Shown piece after piece: positions 1-12,096 of a stretch of 64,000 nucleotides of DNA. The number at the start of each line of letters is the position of its first letter. The first letter of the stretch is position 1. A model generated the notes under the pieces. It searched no databases. It was not told the origin of the DNA and worked only from the letters and a program-made list of their open reading frames with translations. The translations under genes and the position numbers were made by a program. The stretch lies in assembly GCF_035222375.1 (NCBI RefSeq), contig NW_026946363.1, forward strand, positions 6,882,001-6,946,000. Direction: 5' to 3'. This DNA is from Podospora pseudocomata. Taxonomy: Eukaryota; Ascomycota; Sordariomycetes; Sordariales; Podosporaceae.

Positions 1-1131
1 AGAGCTTGAGTTGGATGAGGAGGGAACGCGCATTTCTCTGACCATCGTCGACACACCGGGCTTTGGCGACCAGATTGACAATGAGGCCAGGTAGGTGCTC
101 CAAAGCCCGTGGCAGACAAGACAAGACCACGTGCTAACTGGTTGGGTACAAACAGCTTTGCCGAGATCGTTGGGTACTTGGAGAGGCAATACGATGACAT
201 TCTTGCGGAGGAGTCGCGTATCAAGCGTAATCCCCGTTTCAGAGACAACCGCATCCACGCCATGCTTTACTTCATCACCCCGACCGGCCATGGGTAATTT
301 ATCCTCTGCTCCCAACTTGGGCCTGAATACCCTGCTAACATACGCGCTAGCCTCCGCGAGCTTGATATCGAGCTCATGAAGCGCCTTGCCCCCAGGGTCA
401 ACGTCATCCCCGTTATTGGCCGGGCCGACTCGCTTACTCCCGCCGAACTCGCAGAGACGAAGAAGCTTGTGATGGAGGATATCGAACACTACCGCATTCC
501 CGTTTACAACTTTCCTTACGATATTGAGGAGGACGATGAGGACACAGTGGAGGAGAACGCCGAGCTCAGAGGTCTTATGCCATTCGCTATTGTCGGATCG
601 GAAGACATCATCGAGATCGGAGGTCGCCAGGTTCGCGCCCGCCAGTACCCTTGGGGTGTCGTCGAGGTTGACAACCCGCGTCACTCCGATTTCCTGGCTA
701 TCCGGTCCGCGCTTCTCCACAGCCACCTTGCTGACTTGAAGGAAATCACCCACGATTTCCTCTACGAAAACTACCGTACCGAGAAGCTCAGCAAGAGCGT
801 CGAGGGTGGTGCTGGGGTGTAAGTTAATGCGTATACTTTTATGGTGAGATACATACTAATCAGCTGCAGCGACTCTTCGATGAACCCTGAGGACCTTGCG
901 TCACAGTCTGTTCGCCTCAAGGAGGAACAGCTGCGCCGTGAGGAGGAGAAGCTCCGCGAAATCGAGGTCAAGGTTCAACGCGAAATCAACGAGAAGCGCC
1001 AGGAGCTCCTGGCCCGCGAATCCCAGCTCCGCGAGATCGAGGCCCGGATGCAGCGCGAGGCTGCCGCTGCCGCTGCCGCCCAACAAGGGACTCCTTCCAA
1101 CCACTCGGAGCCCAATGGCAACCCAGAGTAA
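1..1131 (+). CDS. cdc11: Septin, Cdc11/AspA type (5' end outside window)
   Basis: Septin GTPase that polymerises into filaments and rings at septa and growing tips. The window starts inside the GTPase domain; the frame begins at base 2. Spliced exons: 1-90, 156-293, 351-818 and 870-1131, each junction GT..AG and in frame, with CTAAC branch points. Visible are the G3 motif DTPGFGD, a G4 motif reading GRAD where GKAD is more usual, the septin-unique element after the G domain, and a C-terminal Arg/Glu-rich coiled coil (about the last 85 residues) ending in an alanine run and a polar tail. The coiled coil and the segment reading LRGLMPFAIVGSED fit the Cdc11/AspA group; the paralogue assignment rests on memory of fungal septins. 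Convergent with RNase H1 downstream. Confidence 0.93.
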
Positions 1132-1866
1132 ACCCCATGATGGTATCAGGTTATCGAAGTTTCACGGCTGTCATACCGATATGGCGAAACTTCGAAACTT
1201 TCTAGGCGACCTGATCTTTCTGTGCAGGCGTTGGTTCTTCTGTTGTGTTTAGAGACAAAATATTCCCCCCCCGCTGCTTCTGCAATTTCTTTTTTTTACC
1301 AAGACGATACTAGCTCCAGCCCAAGGCCATGAATGTGACGAGAAACAGAGGACGATGGAGCACGCCCGCAATGGCAGTGACGAAGAGCGACTGGAAAAGG
1401 GGTGCGCGATAGGCTGGCGGAAAGGGCACAGGGTTCACGCGGGAGTCATCAAGGGAAGGCATAGATGGTGTCGGCTGGATATCAGGTTAGGTGACGAGGT
1501 CAAAATTTGGTAGTTCTCTTTTTGGTTCCAGCCGACGCCATAACCAGGGGGTGAGGCAACGGAAGCATGGGCCCCGTAATGCAGAGGAGGGAGGGTTCTT
1601 TGGGAGGTGGCCAGGCTGTTGTTCTTTCCGTCACGTCTGTCAGCATCAGCTTGCTGGTTATACCCTGAGTCGGCCACTTACTATCTGACTCGCTTTATTT
1701 TCCTTTTTTTCTACTATTGGACTTCTAATGCAGATATCACCTAAATTAAGTTTTCATCTCGACGATTTGTACTTTCTTAACAACGCTGACTATCCACCCC
1801 TCTTCGCTGTGTGTGATTTACAAATATGAGAAGACCAATGCCCAATCCGCCAAACACCTCAACCTC
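1132..1866. other. Convergent intergenic region
   Basis: Lies between the septin stop and the RNase H1 stop and should hold both 3' UTRs. It contains short C and T runs near 1263-1300 and TATTTTCC/TTTTTTT tracts near 1690. No reading frame here has support. Confidence 0.6.
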
Positions 1867-2938
1867 TCACCTCCGCAAGCGGCTTTCAACTACAGGCAGC
1901 TGAGCCCCGAGAACGGCCAAGCGATCAGCCGCATCGTTCCCCGGGTCCCCCGAATGTCCCGCCACCTTAGTAAACTTTGTCCTCGCCCCGGCGGCATCCC
2001 TCTCGTCAATCAGAGCCCGAATAGGCTTGATGATATCGTCGTTCTTAACCGCCGCGCCCTTAGCCGACAGCCACCCGTTTCTGACCCATCCCCGATACCA
2101 CTTTGTCACGCAGTCGATGGAGTATTGACTGTCTGTTCTGATCTCCACCGACTCGGCGGGGTCAAAAGCCTGAAGCGCGAGGAGGACGGCCATGAGCTCG
2201 GCGCGCTGGTTGGTTTGCAAGGGGCCCGGGAGGCGTTTGGAGATGTTCCTGGGGTCGCCGGCGCCGAAGTAGACTCCTATCCCGGCTGTGGCGTGCCTTT
2301 TGCCGTTGCCGGGGGCGGCGCCGTCGGTGTAGACTACGATCAGTTCGTTCGGGTCGGGGTTGGGTCTGGCTCTTTTGGCGGGGGGCTCTCTGGTGGCGGT
2401 TGAGGTTGGGGGGACTGGGTTCTTTTTGGGGAGGACGATGTTGTTGGTGACGGTGTTTATGATGGGATAGCGAGGGAATGCTGGTGGTGGTGCTGGTGGT
2501 GGTGCTGGTGGTGGTGCTGGTGGTGATGGGGAGTTGTCGCGGGCCGGAGCAGGATCATTGCGGTTGGTTCGACCAGGATAGCTGGTTTGAGGCGAGGAAT
2601 GATCAGAGCCAGGTCGGATGAGATAGGTGGTTTGTGGTGTTGGGTGATCAGGTCCCTGTCGGAAAGGTTGGCGAGTGCTGTTGCTGCTAGCCTGCTGGTT
2701 TGTCGTGTTTGAAGAAGAGCGGCCCGCGTTGAACCAATCCTGTGCTTCCTTGTGGGTGGGAAAGCTTTTGTCTATGAAGGTCAGTCAGTGTAAGGTATGC
2801 ATCATGAAGGAAGAGAATCTCACGAATTGCGCCGCCAAAGCCGGTGACTTGGTCACTGGCCTCATCCCAGCTGGTGTAAACACCGGGCTTTTTGCCGACG
2901 CGAACAGCATAAAACTTTGGTCCCCCCTTTCTCGCCAT
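1867..2938 (-). CDS. Ribonuclease H1
   Basis: Degrades the RNA strand of RNA-DNA hybrids. Two exons on the minus strand, 2938-2824 and 2771-1867, with a 52-nt intron (GTGAGA..ATAG), give 339 residues. The N-terminus (about 7-55) is the hybrid-binding viroplasmin-like domain (FYAVRVG.KPGVYTSW, then KSFPTHKEAQDWFN). A Pro/Ala-rich linker follows, with a PPA repeat at about 2470-2525 seen in DNA as GGTGGTGCT units. The RNase H fold starts near residue 184: catalytic D188 in YTDG, E230 in QRAEL, D251 in RTDSQYS, and a C-terminal VAGHSGDPGNDAAD with the catalytic His and last Asp. All four acidic residues are kept, so it should be active. I chose the ATG just before KGGPKFYAV; the frame is open further upstream, but that extension looks like leader sequence. 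Confidence 0.93.
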
Positions 2939-3566
2939 CTGCCAAAGCCTCCAAAAAAAAGAGCGGCGTGCCAGGGTGATTTGTCGCGGATGGCGACGAA
3001 GGTCGGCAAGATATACTAAAGTGCAACAACTAACGGACAAGGAATCAACGGCGACTTCCTTCGCGTGTGGCTTGGCGCGTCTTTCAGCTCTTAGTTTCAG
3101 CGACCAGAAGGTGTGGTGTGAATAGAAACCTCGCGGAGGCAAATCCAAAATAAATTGATCGAGTTTAGTGGGGTTGGTGGAAGCTGATGCTTTGCCGGGC
3201 CCAAAGAAACGATTTCCTCAACACATTCTACGCTATGGCAAACTGCCTACATCAATCACATTTTAGAAGATCATTTGAAACCAAACACTGTAGACGAAGC
3301 AAGCCCTTAGTCATAACGGACCGTCCATTTATTAACTCCTGCCGAAACCAAGAATAGTAATCCCATCAGGTCGAGTCATCCCAAAGCCAAAAAAAACAAA
3401 AAAACAAAAAAAAAAACAAAGAGGGAAGAAAACATCAATAATACAAAACGACCTCCGCCCTGTCATACCACGCTCGTCTCTTGATCCCATATCGTACCTT
3501 ATCGTCTGTCATTCTGAACCTTCCTTCGCCCATTCACCACGACCACTTCTTTAACCGCCGCCAAAC
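2939..3566. other. Intergenic: RNase H1 leader and 3' UTR of next gene
   Basis: Promoter/leader of RNase H1 plus the 3' side of the Bax-inhibitor gene. An A-rich tract with single C interruptions lies at about 3390-3420. No gene seen. Confidence 0.5.
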
Positions 3567-4462
3567 TTAGTTATTGTTCTGGCTGTTCAGAATCCGCAAA
3601 ATGGCCAAGAACAGGTTGATAATGTCAAGATACAAACTCAAAGCGGCAGCGATCTCCTCCTCGACATGGTGCTTCCTCATAACGAGCTGTGTGTCCACGA
3701 GGATGTAGCCGCTGAAGATCAACGCGGCCAACAGACCGTAGATGAGCTCAGTGGTGCTGGTGTGAGGAAGGAAGAAGGACATAAACCCGAAGAGGACCAA
3801 GCCCCAAAGAGCGCCAAAGAGATATGGCATCCATGAAGTGAAGTCGTACTTGGACTGGCAAGCGAAGGCCGTCAAGAAGATGAAGATGCCGCCGGTGAGC
3901 ACGACTGCGTTGAGTACGATAGAAGAGTCGTAGAAAGAGACAATGACGGAGATGGTGTAGGCTTCAAGAAGTGTGAAGCCGGAGAGGAAGAGCAGATTGG
4001 TAGGATATGAGTGACGTTTCCAGTAGGTGAGGATCATGAAACCCATGGAGCCAAAGAGAGACAGCCATAGAACGGTGGGGTTATTCTGAATCCAATTTCT
4101 GTAGCCATCGCTCATGAAGCTTAGGGAGCTCACGAGGGTTGTTGCGAGTATTTGGACAGTAAGAATGGTGTAGACTTTGCGGATGAACTGGTTGCGGATC
4201 TCGAGGGTAGCTTCGGCAACGGAACCTCCGAACTAGAGAAGCGCTGTTAGGTCAAGCTGTTGATACAGAATAAGCGCAGGAGTATGCCCACCTTGAAGTC
4301 ATCGGGGATGTTGTCTTCGCTGCTGCGAGGGGCGCCGCCAAAGAGGGCAGCATTGTCTTGCGCCGAGCTGCTCTCAGCCTGGTACGACGGAGGCGGCTGC
4401 GTGTAGAGGTGCGCATCGGGATCTTCCTGCGCAGCAGGCGTATACTTGGCTGTGCTCGCCAT
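3567..4462 (-). CDS. Bax inhibitor-1 / TMBIM family membrane protein
   Basis: Multi-pass membrane protein of the BI-1/LFG family, in which members act as calcium-leak channels and cell-death modulators in the ER, Golgi or vacuole; the yeast member is BXI1. Exons 4462-4292 and 4232-3567 give 278 residues. Residues 1-57 are a polar, Pro-rich cytosolic tail with a QPPPSY motif; the rest has seven hydrophobic segments, opening with FGGSVAEATLEIRNQFIRKVYTIL-type sequence and including SGYILVDTQLVM, the family's penultimate helix with a conserved Asp. It ends in LFLAILRILNSQNNN, typical of the group. The split between polar exon 1 and the membrane exon 2 is also seen in relatives (from memory). Function is by family only. 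Confidence 0.92.
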
Positions 4463-5346
4463 TGTGTCTGTTATCAATGTCGGATCAAACTGGTGGTGAC
4501 CGTTGCGTATAGTTGGCTGTAGATGTTCAAGCGCAAAAACCTTGCCTATTTGTAGGCAATCGGTGTAATACAGTTGGATGAATGACGATGGCAGCCTTTC
4601 ACGGAGGATGACCCGAGAGAGTGGGGAATGCGCTAGGTGATCAGTGGCGGAGCTGCTGCAGGTAAAGACCAGGTGGATGCCGGAAGGTTCCATTAGCCTG
4701 GGGAAGCTCGCCTATTTACATAGATCTCACTGCAGCCAAGGCCCTTTTGGTCCCAAGACCTGCAATAACATTGTATTTCTCTCTCGAAGAAAATAGATAA
4801 GCCCCTCTGGAGGTGTGATACCGAGTTCGGAACTGTGACAGTGCACTATATGTTTTTTGAAGAGTCATCGGAGTCACTCGGAAAGCGGAGCGCACAGTTG
4901 GGCAAAAGCCCGCCGTGAAGACTATGCAGCAAAAGGGTGTAGCGGGGGAGCAGGGGTTAGGGTTCAACGAGACAAAGATGTCCACCACCCAAACCCCCTG
5001 CAGTCAGGGTCCACTGGCTGGACTGGCTTGCAACTCTGTCTGGCATTGGGCAAACGCCGCCAGTCGCGTCTCCCAACGACGTCCGCGAATGTTTCGGGGA
5101 ATTTACGGCCCGCATTTGAGCTCTCCTGAAGTCAACACCTGCTGGAGGGGAGCGTTTTCAGGGCGACCAGCAAACGGAACGATCAATCGACATAGCGGCG
5201 CCGGCGGACGGTTATCGAGTGTCTCGCCTTGCGACCTTTAACTTCGAGCCCAAACACCACGAATCCCTGAACACGCAAATGCGACTCCAGCGACGACAAC
5301 ATCCCATTCAAGCAACACGGTGAGCTCGTCCTGAACAGGCGCAGCC
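4463..5346. other. Divergent promoter region
   Basis: Upstream region shared by the Bax-inhibitor gene (minus) and the dynein light intermediate chain gene (plus). No convincing coding frame or repeat. Confidence 0.5.
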
Positions 5347-7163
5347 ATGGCCGGGAATACAAACCGGTACTCGTCTTACACGACAGCCTCTGTTGGGTCA
5401 GGATCAGATGGCAAGAATGGCGAGAAGGCGGAGAAGAAGGATCTCTGGAGCTCCATGCTGGACGGGGTAGCCAGCGCAAAGCGACTGCCAGAAAAGAATA
5501 TTATTTTACTAGGAGGTACTGTCGACTCCCAGCGAGAGTTCTTCGAATCCCTCTCCAACAACGAGCTACGCCGAACCCTTGATCGAAACGCATCTCGAAT
5601 GCCCCCAGTCGCAAACAGCTTTGCACTGGGGTATACCTACTACGACGTTCTTGATGCCGACCAGGAAGACACCTTGGCTCGCATATCTCTGTACACTCTT
5701 ACAAACCCCTCGCCGAGCTTCGCGTCTCTTCTCAAGCCGCTTCTGACGCCTCAGACGATACCCAATACCCTGATTGTAATATTACTGGATTGGTCTCAGC
5801 CGTGGAAATGGATGCGCCAGTTGCGGGAGTGGATTTTGTTACTCAGGACTGTTCTGATCTCGTTAAGCCATGAGTGTATGGCAACAATGGAGGAAGTGAT
5901 GTTGTCGTGGCGTGACCGCGGTAGGGGTGGCGGGACCAACCTCGACGGCACAACGGCCTTGCCAGTCGCGGATGATGGTGTTGCTTTACCCCCAGGTCCT
6001 GGCGAGTGGGAGGACGCACTGGGTATCCCACTATGCGTTGTCGCTCAAAATGTAACATCCCATGGAATCGCCTCCTTTTTCGCAGTAGCTAACCTCAGCC
6101 TCGGTAGGCCGAAAAAATGGAATACCTTGAAAAAACACAAAGTTGGAAGGAGGAGGAGTTTGATGTTGTGTTACAGTTCATGCGGACAGTATTGCTTAGG
6201 CGTATGCTGCCCCTATTTTCCAGAGAAAACAATCGTCACAATGCTAATGTGGTTCCACAGATGGCGCTTCTCTGATTTACACCACCCCCTCTTTACCCTC
6301 GCAACTCCCAAGCTTGATTCACTCAAGCCTTGGCATCCACTCACTTCTGAAGAAGCAACCACTAAAGCACAATGTCATCGACAGGGACAAGATTGTAGTC
6401 CCTCCCAACTGGGACTCGTGGGGTAAGATCCGTGTACTACGAGAAGGTTTCGACGTGGAACGTGTCAGCAATGCCTGGACCGCCGATCTCGATCAGCCAT
6501 TCCCACATCGTCAATCAAACGGCAACACGTCAAATGGCGAGCCCAATGGCGAAAGCGGTGAAGCTGTTCACGACCAGGAAAAAGAGGACGACGACCCCCA
6601 GGGCTCCACAGTCAGGCTATACGAGCTGTCGGTGCAGGATCCCACAATGGACGCCCTCCAGCTGGCGGGGCGCGACACTCACTCGACCGAGCTTGAAGTA
6701 AAGAGCGAGGACACCCAAGCCTTCCTCGGCAAACAGCTCAAGCAGCTCGAGACCTTCAAGAAACAGCACGACGAGACCTTTGGTCAAGACTTTGGCAGCT
6801 CCAGAAATAAACCCTTCAAGAAGATTGAGGAGGATGAGGGGGCGCTGGACCCGTATACTCGGCCGACAGAAGCCAAAGTGTTGGAGCATATTGGCCCGGT
6901 GCAGTTCAACATGGGCGGTATCCAAGTAGACGCGGATGACATGGTTCAGAGGCTCAAGGTGAGCACCCCGGTGAAAATTTTGAACTCTAATCATACCACA
7001 GGAGACTAACATTTTTGTCCAGGACCGTCAAGCATACGGCACCTCCGAGCCAAGCAGCCCAACAGACGAGGTGGGCGCCGAAGCAAACGCCCAAATGGAT
7101 ACCGAAAACCTGCAGGCCTTCTTCCAAGGCCTGATGAACAGGAAGAGCGGCACAGGCAAATGA
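5347..7163 (+). CDS. Cytoplasmic dynein light intermediate chain
   Basis: Subunit of cytoplasmic dynein that binds the heavy chain and links the motor to cargo adaptors along microtubules. Exons 5347-6051, 6108-6201, 6261-6958 and 7023-7163 give 545 residues. The Ras-like N-terminal domain begins NIILLGGTVDSQREFFESL, where the P-loop is degenerate as in fungal members. The short exon 2 encodes AEKMEYLEKT..WKEEEFDVVLQFMRTVLL, and exon 3 resumes GASLIYTTPSL and contains the IVVPPNWDSWGKIRVLREGF segment. The C-terminal half is acidic and unstructured with a short helix (EVKSEDTQAFLGKQLKQLE) and ends in a helix reading LQAFFQGLMNRK, like the adaptor-binding helix. All junctions are in frame with CTAAC/CTAAT branch points. 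Confidence 0.9.
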
Positions 7164-8224
7164 TCCTTTTGCCGATTTGCCAGCTACATACTGTACTAAT
7201 AACATTCGCATTCCTACATGACAACAACAAACACTCAAGGGGTCAGCCTCTTTTTTCTTCACTTCTTTTCCCATTCATTGTGCGTCGTTGTTAGAAATGG
7301 TCGTGTACATGTTATCTAGCTCCGGTTAAGAGAGGGAGGGAGGGAGGGAGGGGGGGATATGGATTATGTCACCCCTTGTTTTGGAACAAGAAGATTTAGA
7401 TACCCCCTGTTTTCGATATGGACAGAATACCTCTGTCGAGATATATTCGTGACTGATGTTTTGAGCCGGAAGCATTGGCCGTCTGTCTGTTCAAAGCATT
7501 GCGGTCCCCGCAGTCATGAATGGGTTTTTATTTTCACCAAAAAGATGCGCTTCATGGTAGTTCATCGAGTGTGTCTGACGGAGATGGGGGCCTCCCACAC
7601 AGAGGAGTAGAGGAGAACGCTGTCTTATTTGGTGTCAGGGTCTCAACATATCTCTAATAGGTCCTGAATGATAGGTGATGGTTCTTTCACAGGTGCTTGA
7701 GCATTGTATGGCGATAGCCGAGAGGCCTTGGAGCTATCATTTGCCGCACAGTGTTGGGATCATGTCTGCACATGTAGAGAGAATGCTCCATGCTGGCCCT
7801 ATGATGCTCCAACCTCACCTGCGTAGACCTGCAAAGCCAGGCACATGCTTTATGTCATGATTAGGGCCTCTTCAGCAGTTCTCGGCATAAGAATCTCTGT
7901 TTCGACACCTGACCACAGCATGAAAAAGCGAAACACTCAAAACAGCAATCGTGAGTTAGGGAGAAAACACCAAATTCAGCATCGACACGTACCACTTAAT
8001 TCAACACTCATGCTACTACTAAACACCTGCCAACTATAAATACATGACCTCTTTGATACAAGAGTCCCGACACACTCAAAAGCTACCTTCCCATGCGTTT
8101 CATTCGCCCACTGCTCAAGCGTGCCAGTTCCCGATTCATATATCCCTAATCAGGTCCTGGACCGTCGATATATAACCATGTCTGCCTCTTACGACTTCAA
8201 CTTGGCAGGCATCGCCAGGCATGA
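7164..8224. other. Convergent intergenic region with a GGGA repeat
   Basis: 3' regions of the dynein chain gene and the SSP411-like gene. A purine simple repeat of GGGA units ending in a G run lies at about 7331-7356. No gene supported. Confidence 0.5.
7331..7356 (+). repeat. GGGA simple repeat
   Basis: About five GGGA units run into a homopolymeric G tract, downstream of the dynein chain gene. Four or more G-runs so close together could fold as a G-quadruplex on the plus strand; that is inference. Confidence 0.7.
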
Positions 8225-10614
8225 CTATTTAGCCTCGACAAGAACCCTTGTGCGACCTCTCGCTCTCAAGCGTAGCTCAGCCAGCTGTGATTGAGCAAGG
8301 TCTTGATTCTCTATCCGGACCTCTTCCACTCCCAGTTTCGCTGTTATGACATTTGCCAGTAGGCTCTGGTGTATCCAGTGATGCTCCATGAGCTCGGGGT
8401 CGAAAGCCTTGATCGTTTCTAACGCAATCTGCTTATAGCGCGGTTCCGCAAAGATGGAGCCCAGTCTGTAGAGGTTGGAGGCCGAGACGGCGTTGACCGA
8501 GGGGATCAGAATGTCCATGGCACTCTTCAGGCGTGGGATGTTGCTGCTGATGGTCTGCAGCTCAGTTGAATAGAAACCGCCAGAGCCAGCGGCGCGTCGG
8601 CTTGGGGCACCGTTCACTGCCGATGGCGAGTCATAAAATAGCCGGTTTTGTGCATCTGGTCTGGTGCGTTAGCAACCAGCTCTCCATTGTTGTCATTTTG
8701 AAACATTAGGGGATCGACTCACCTTGAAGATCCTGGGCCCAATTCAGCCACCGCTTACTGAGTGTTGCTTCGTACAGATCCAAAAGACCCTCAATCAAAA
8801 AGGCATAATCATCAGCAAAGGCAAGCGTCTCGCTCGGCCCATTGTTCCAATAGCGGTGCAGTACTTTGTGCTGCCCACCGTTGGGACCTTCGGTGTTGAT
8901 ATCATTTAACCACAGATTGTCAAAGATAAACTGGGCTGCCTTTTCAGCGCGTTTGATATACTCCGCACTTTTGGAATGGCCAACAGCCTCCGCCGCCGCT
9001 TGTGACCGGGATAGTGCTGAGATGACCATGCCGTTGACTCCAGCAATGATTTTCGTATCTCTGGGTGGTCGTACGCGTTCCTTGTCCCTATGAGCAAGCA
9101 ACTTCTTCTTTGAAGATGCAATGATCCGATGTATCTCCTCAACCGGAAGACCATGTTGAGTCGAGAGCTCATGAACACCGTTACCGGCGGAAAGAATGTT
9201 TTGGTTAAGAAACTCATCGGAGGGATCCCGCTCTTGGGGTACATTGCCATCTTCTTGTACATTCCAATATGCGGCAGCGATATTGCTGGCTTCTGGTCCC
9301 AGAACCTCGTCAAACTCCCTATGAGTCCAGAGGTAAAATGTCCCGTTTGTCATGTGCTGTTCGCCCTTGCGATAGTATGAGTACGCCGCCTCGCTTGAAA
9401 TAAAGCCCCCATTTTCTTGCTGAATTGCGGGGCTGATCAGGTAGTCGGCCAGACCCAACACAACATCGGCGAACTCGTCTTGGTTGGTCAGTTGTGTTCC
9501 TTTTCTGTTTCCAAGCCAGGCGTCAAGATAAACCCCCAACAGCAGGGCGTTATCGCCCACCATCTTCTCAAAATGGGGCATGTTCCAGTCGCTGGTGGAA
9601 CTCATCCGCATGAACCCTTCACCGATGTGGTCTCTTAAACCACTGTTCTTCATCTTGCTCAACGTCTGAAGCGCCATCTTTGTCGCCCTCTCAACATCCT
9701 CGTCTCCTCCAATGACATCGCGTACTGTATCAGGACATTCTCTGAGCCGGAGCAAGAAGGACAGCCGCGCCGGGTTAGGAAACTTTGGCTCCCCAGGCTG
9801 GCCAAAACCGCCATGCACAGGATCGAAAAGTTTTGCTATACGGCTTACAGCAAGCTCAACGTGGTCCAGGTCCACCTCAATATCCGAATCGGACGTTGCT
9901 GTGGCGTTGGGAGCGCGAGCAAGTGGCAGAGCGCCTTCCTGAACAAACTTTTCTAGGCCTTCGAGCTCCTTCGCAGCCTCCTCCCGGCACTTTTGCTCCT
10001 TCTCGACCCACAGTCGATGATTACTTTGCAAAATGGTGAGCAGGTCGCATGCCTCCCCCTCCTCCCCAACAGTACCAGGCGCAGGTAAATAGGCATTCGC
10101 GAAGAAGGGCTCGAGATCGGGAGTGAAAAATAGGTGTAACGGCCAGCCACTGATGCTGTTGACAGCAACGCTGTAGTTTTGGTATATTGCATCGAGGTCT
10201 GGTCGCTCCTCCCGGTCCACGATGATCGGGACAAAGTGCTCGTTGAGGAAGGCGGCAACTGTGGGATTGTGAAATGTGTCCCGGGTTGTTATGTGGCAAA
10301 CTTGGAGTGGTATACGGTCAGTTTTTGTTGTTATTGAAAGCAACAGCGGAGAACAGCTTACGGTGATCAGCCAGAAATCCAATATGCATGTAGATGGGTT
10401 TATTCTCGGCCTTGGCTCGGGCCAGAGTTTCCTCGCTCATAGGTTGCCAAGCTACAGGTGTGTCGGCATGAAGGAAAACATATGGGCTCTTGCTTTCTGA
10501 GGCGCGGTTCCGTACAGGTGGGAGTTCATCGGAGCCCAGCGACTGGTTTCCTAACGCTGGCGGGGCGGCTCCGTCTGCCGCCGATTGCTGCTGCTGGAGC
10601 TGTGCGCTCATCAT
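8225..10614 (-). CDS. SSP411/SPATA20-like protein (thioredoxin-like + six-hairpin domain)
   Basis: Member of the YyaL/SSP411 (SPATA20) family: an N-terminal thioredoxin-like fold (DUF255) followed by an alpha/alpha six-hairpin region resembling N-acylglucosamine 2-epimerases. Biochemical role unknown. Exons 10614-10362, 10300-8723 and 8655-8225 give 753 residues. Family landmarks include PVAWQPMSEETLARAKAENK, VDREERPDLDAIY, SGWPLHLFFTPDLEPFF, a GGFG..PKFP motif, MPHFEKMVGDNA, and FADDYAFLIEGLLDLYEA. The thioredoxin-like active site that is CHWCHV-like in bacterial members reads DHLCHI here, so only C86 of the pair remains. I used the ATG-ATG pair at 10614; the frame is open a little further upstream but has only a TTG there. 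Confidence 0.88.
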
Positions 10615-12096
10615 CTTGAAGAGACTGACAAAATTCCTCCCGATGACACTGTTCAAATGACCTTCTCAAGTCTCAAGGCGGGCGGGTGGTTATAAGTAAG
10701 TTGGGACCAGATCGATGACCAGCTGCTTGGTGAACTAAGGTCGGCTTGATTCGTTGCGGGGTAGGTCGATAGCTGTGACTCAAGATCTTGCAGTCGGGTT
10801 ATGGGTCCAGATCGGAGAAATCAATATTCACGAGAAAGTTTGATGAAACAAGTTACTATAGGCTGGCTTCGAAGTCTGGAAACATAGATGATGATAAGCC
10901 AGGTCGTCAGAGAAGCCTTCTTGGGGAAGGTTGGGTTGCCGGACACGGAAGCTGTCCTGTGGAGTGGCCCTCAAACCGATGCGCCGGGGAGCTTCCGGCC
11001 GGCTAACACGAGCAGGGATATGACGGGATGCGGCTTGCCCGTTGCCGAACCCCACCTGACGGGAGGAAGATCAACGGCCTATTGAGACTGTCGGGTTTAT
11101 CATCCTGAACATTTTGTGCTACAAATCTGTAATGTTCAAGTCAACAATAGGGCTGTCATTCTCAGTATATCTGGAGGACGTGTGACATCCATCTTGACTA
11201 CCACGCCACCGGCCCACATCTAAGCGTTACCGTCGACCCAAAAAGAAGACCCTCATCCCCAGACCCACCCCCTCAGCATCAGCAGTCGTCATGATTCCAC
11301 AAGCCCATACTTGACAGGAAACCAACATCCTGGTTCAAGATAAAAACATCTCATATAACATTCGGTATCTGTATACGTACGATACATGATGTACCCAAAA
11401 GCATGATAACACCGCCATCCATGAACCTTATAAATAGCATCATCCGTGTGAAGCCATTGAGGAGGCACCAGCCACGATGAAGGTAACAAGGCCAAATCCC
11501 GTATCAAGAATTGAATAAACTTCCCCGAGCAGTAAGCACCAACAAGGACAACAAACTATTCCCACATGAAGGAAGACAATGTAAACTCCTAAAATCAGAA
11601 AAATCAACCGCAAAGCTACAGCCGAGGAATACTCTTCCTCGGCAGACGAAGCAAATGGAAAAAACATGCGCCCCATATTCCAAGTCATCAAGGACTAATT
11701 TTCACGCTCCTCATTCCCTTCCTTGTGCTGCCCATTGTCGTGTCGTAAGTCTCGTAGCTCGTCGCTGGTTTTGGCCAGAGGTTGACACCGCTGTGATGAC
11801 GGAACGTGATTTCGCAAGGGATCTAGAAATGAAGCCGAATAGTACGGCAGACAAGTTGCCAAGGCTTTTCTCTAGCTCGAGCTGGGTTGTCAGGTAACCG
11901 TGCGACCCATCCTCCCTTCTTAGCCAACATAGATACCAAGTTCACCAGGATCGAGCGGTAACAGTGGAATAAGTGCAATGTGTACAACAAAAGACGATTG
12001 TATACACAGGAAGAAGCGAAAAGATAAACGGCCCGGGCCGTCCCGAGTATTCTACATAGTTACGTCGTCTTCGTTAATGATCAGTTGTGCCTACAC
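10615..12096. other. Intergenic region without visible gene
   Basis: Upstream of the SSP411-like gene and downstream of the CAP-protein gene (both minus strand). Only short, biased open frames are present; none resembles a protein I know. Confidence 0.5.

Noticed and set aside
2939-3148. N-terminal extension of RNase H1
   Set aside because: The frame is open, but homologues begin near KFYAVRVG and the extra residues look random.
10615-10656. Earlier start for the SSP411-like protein
   Set aside because: The upstream codon is TTG, not ATG.
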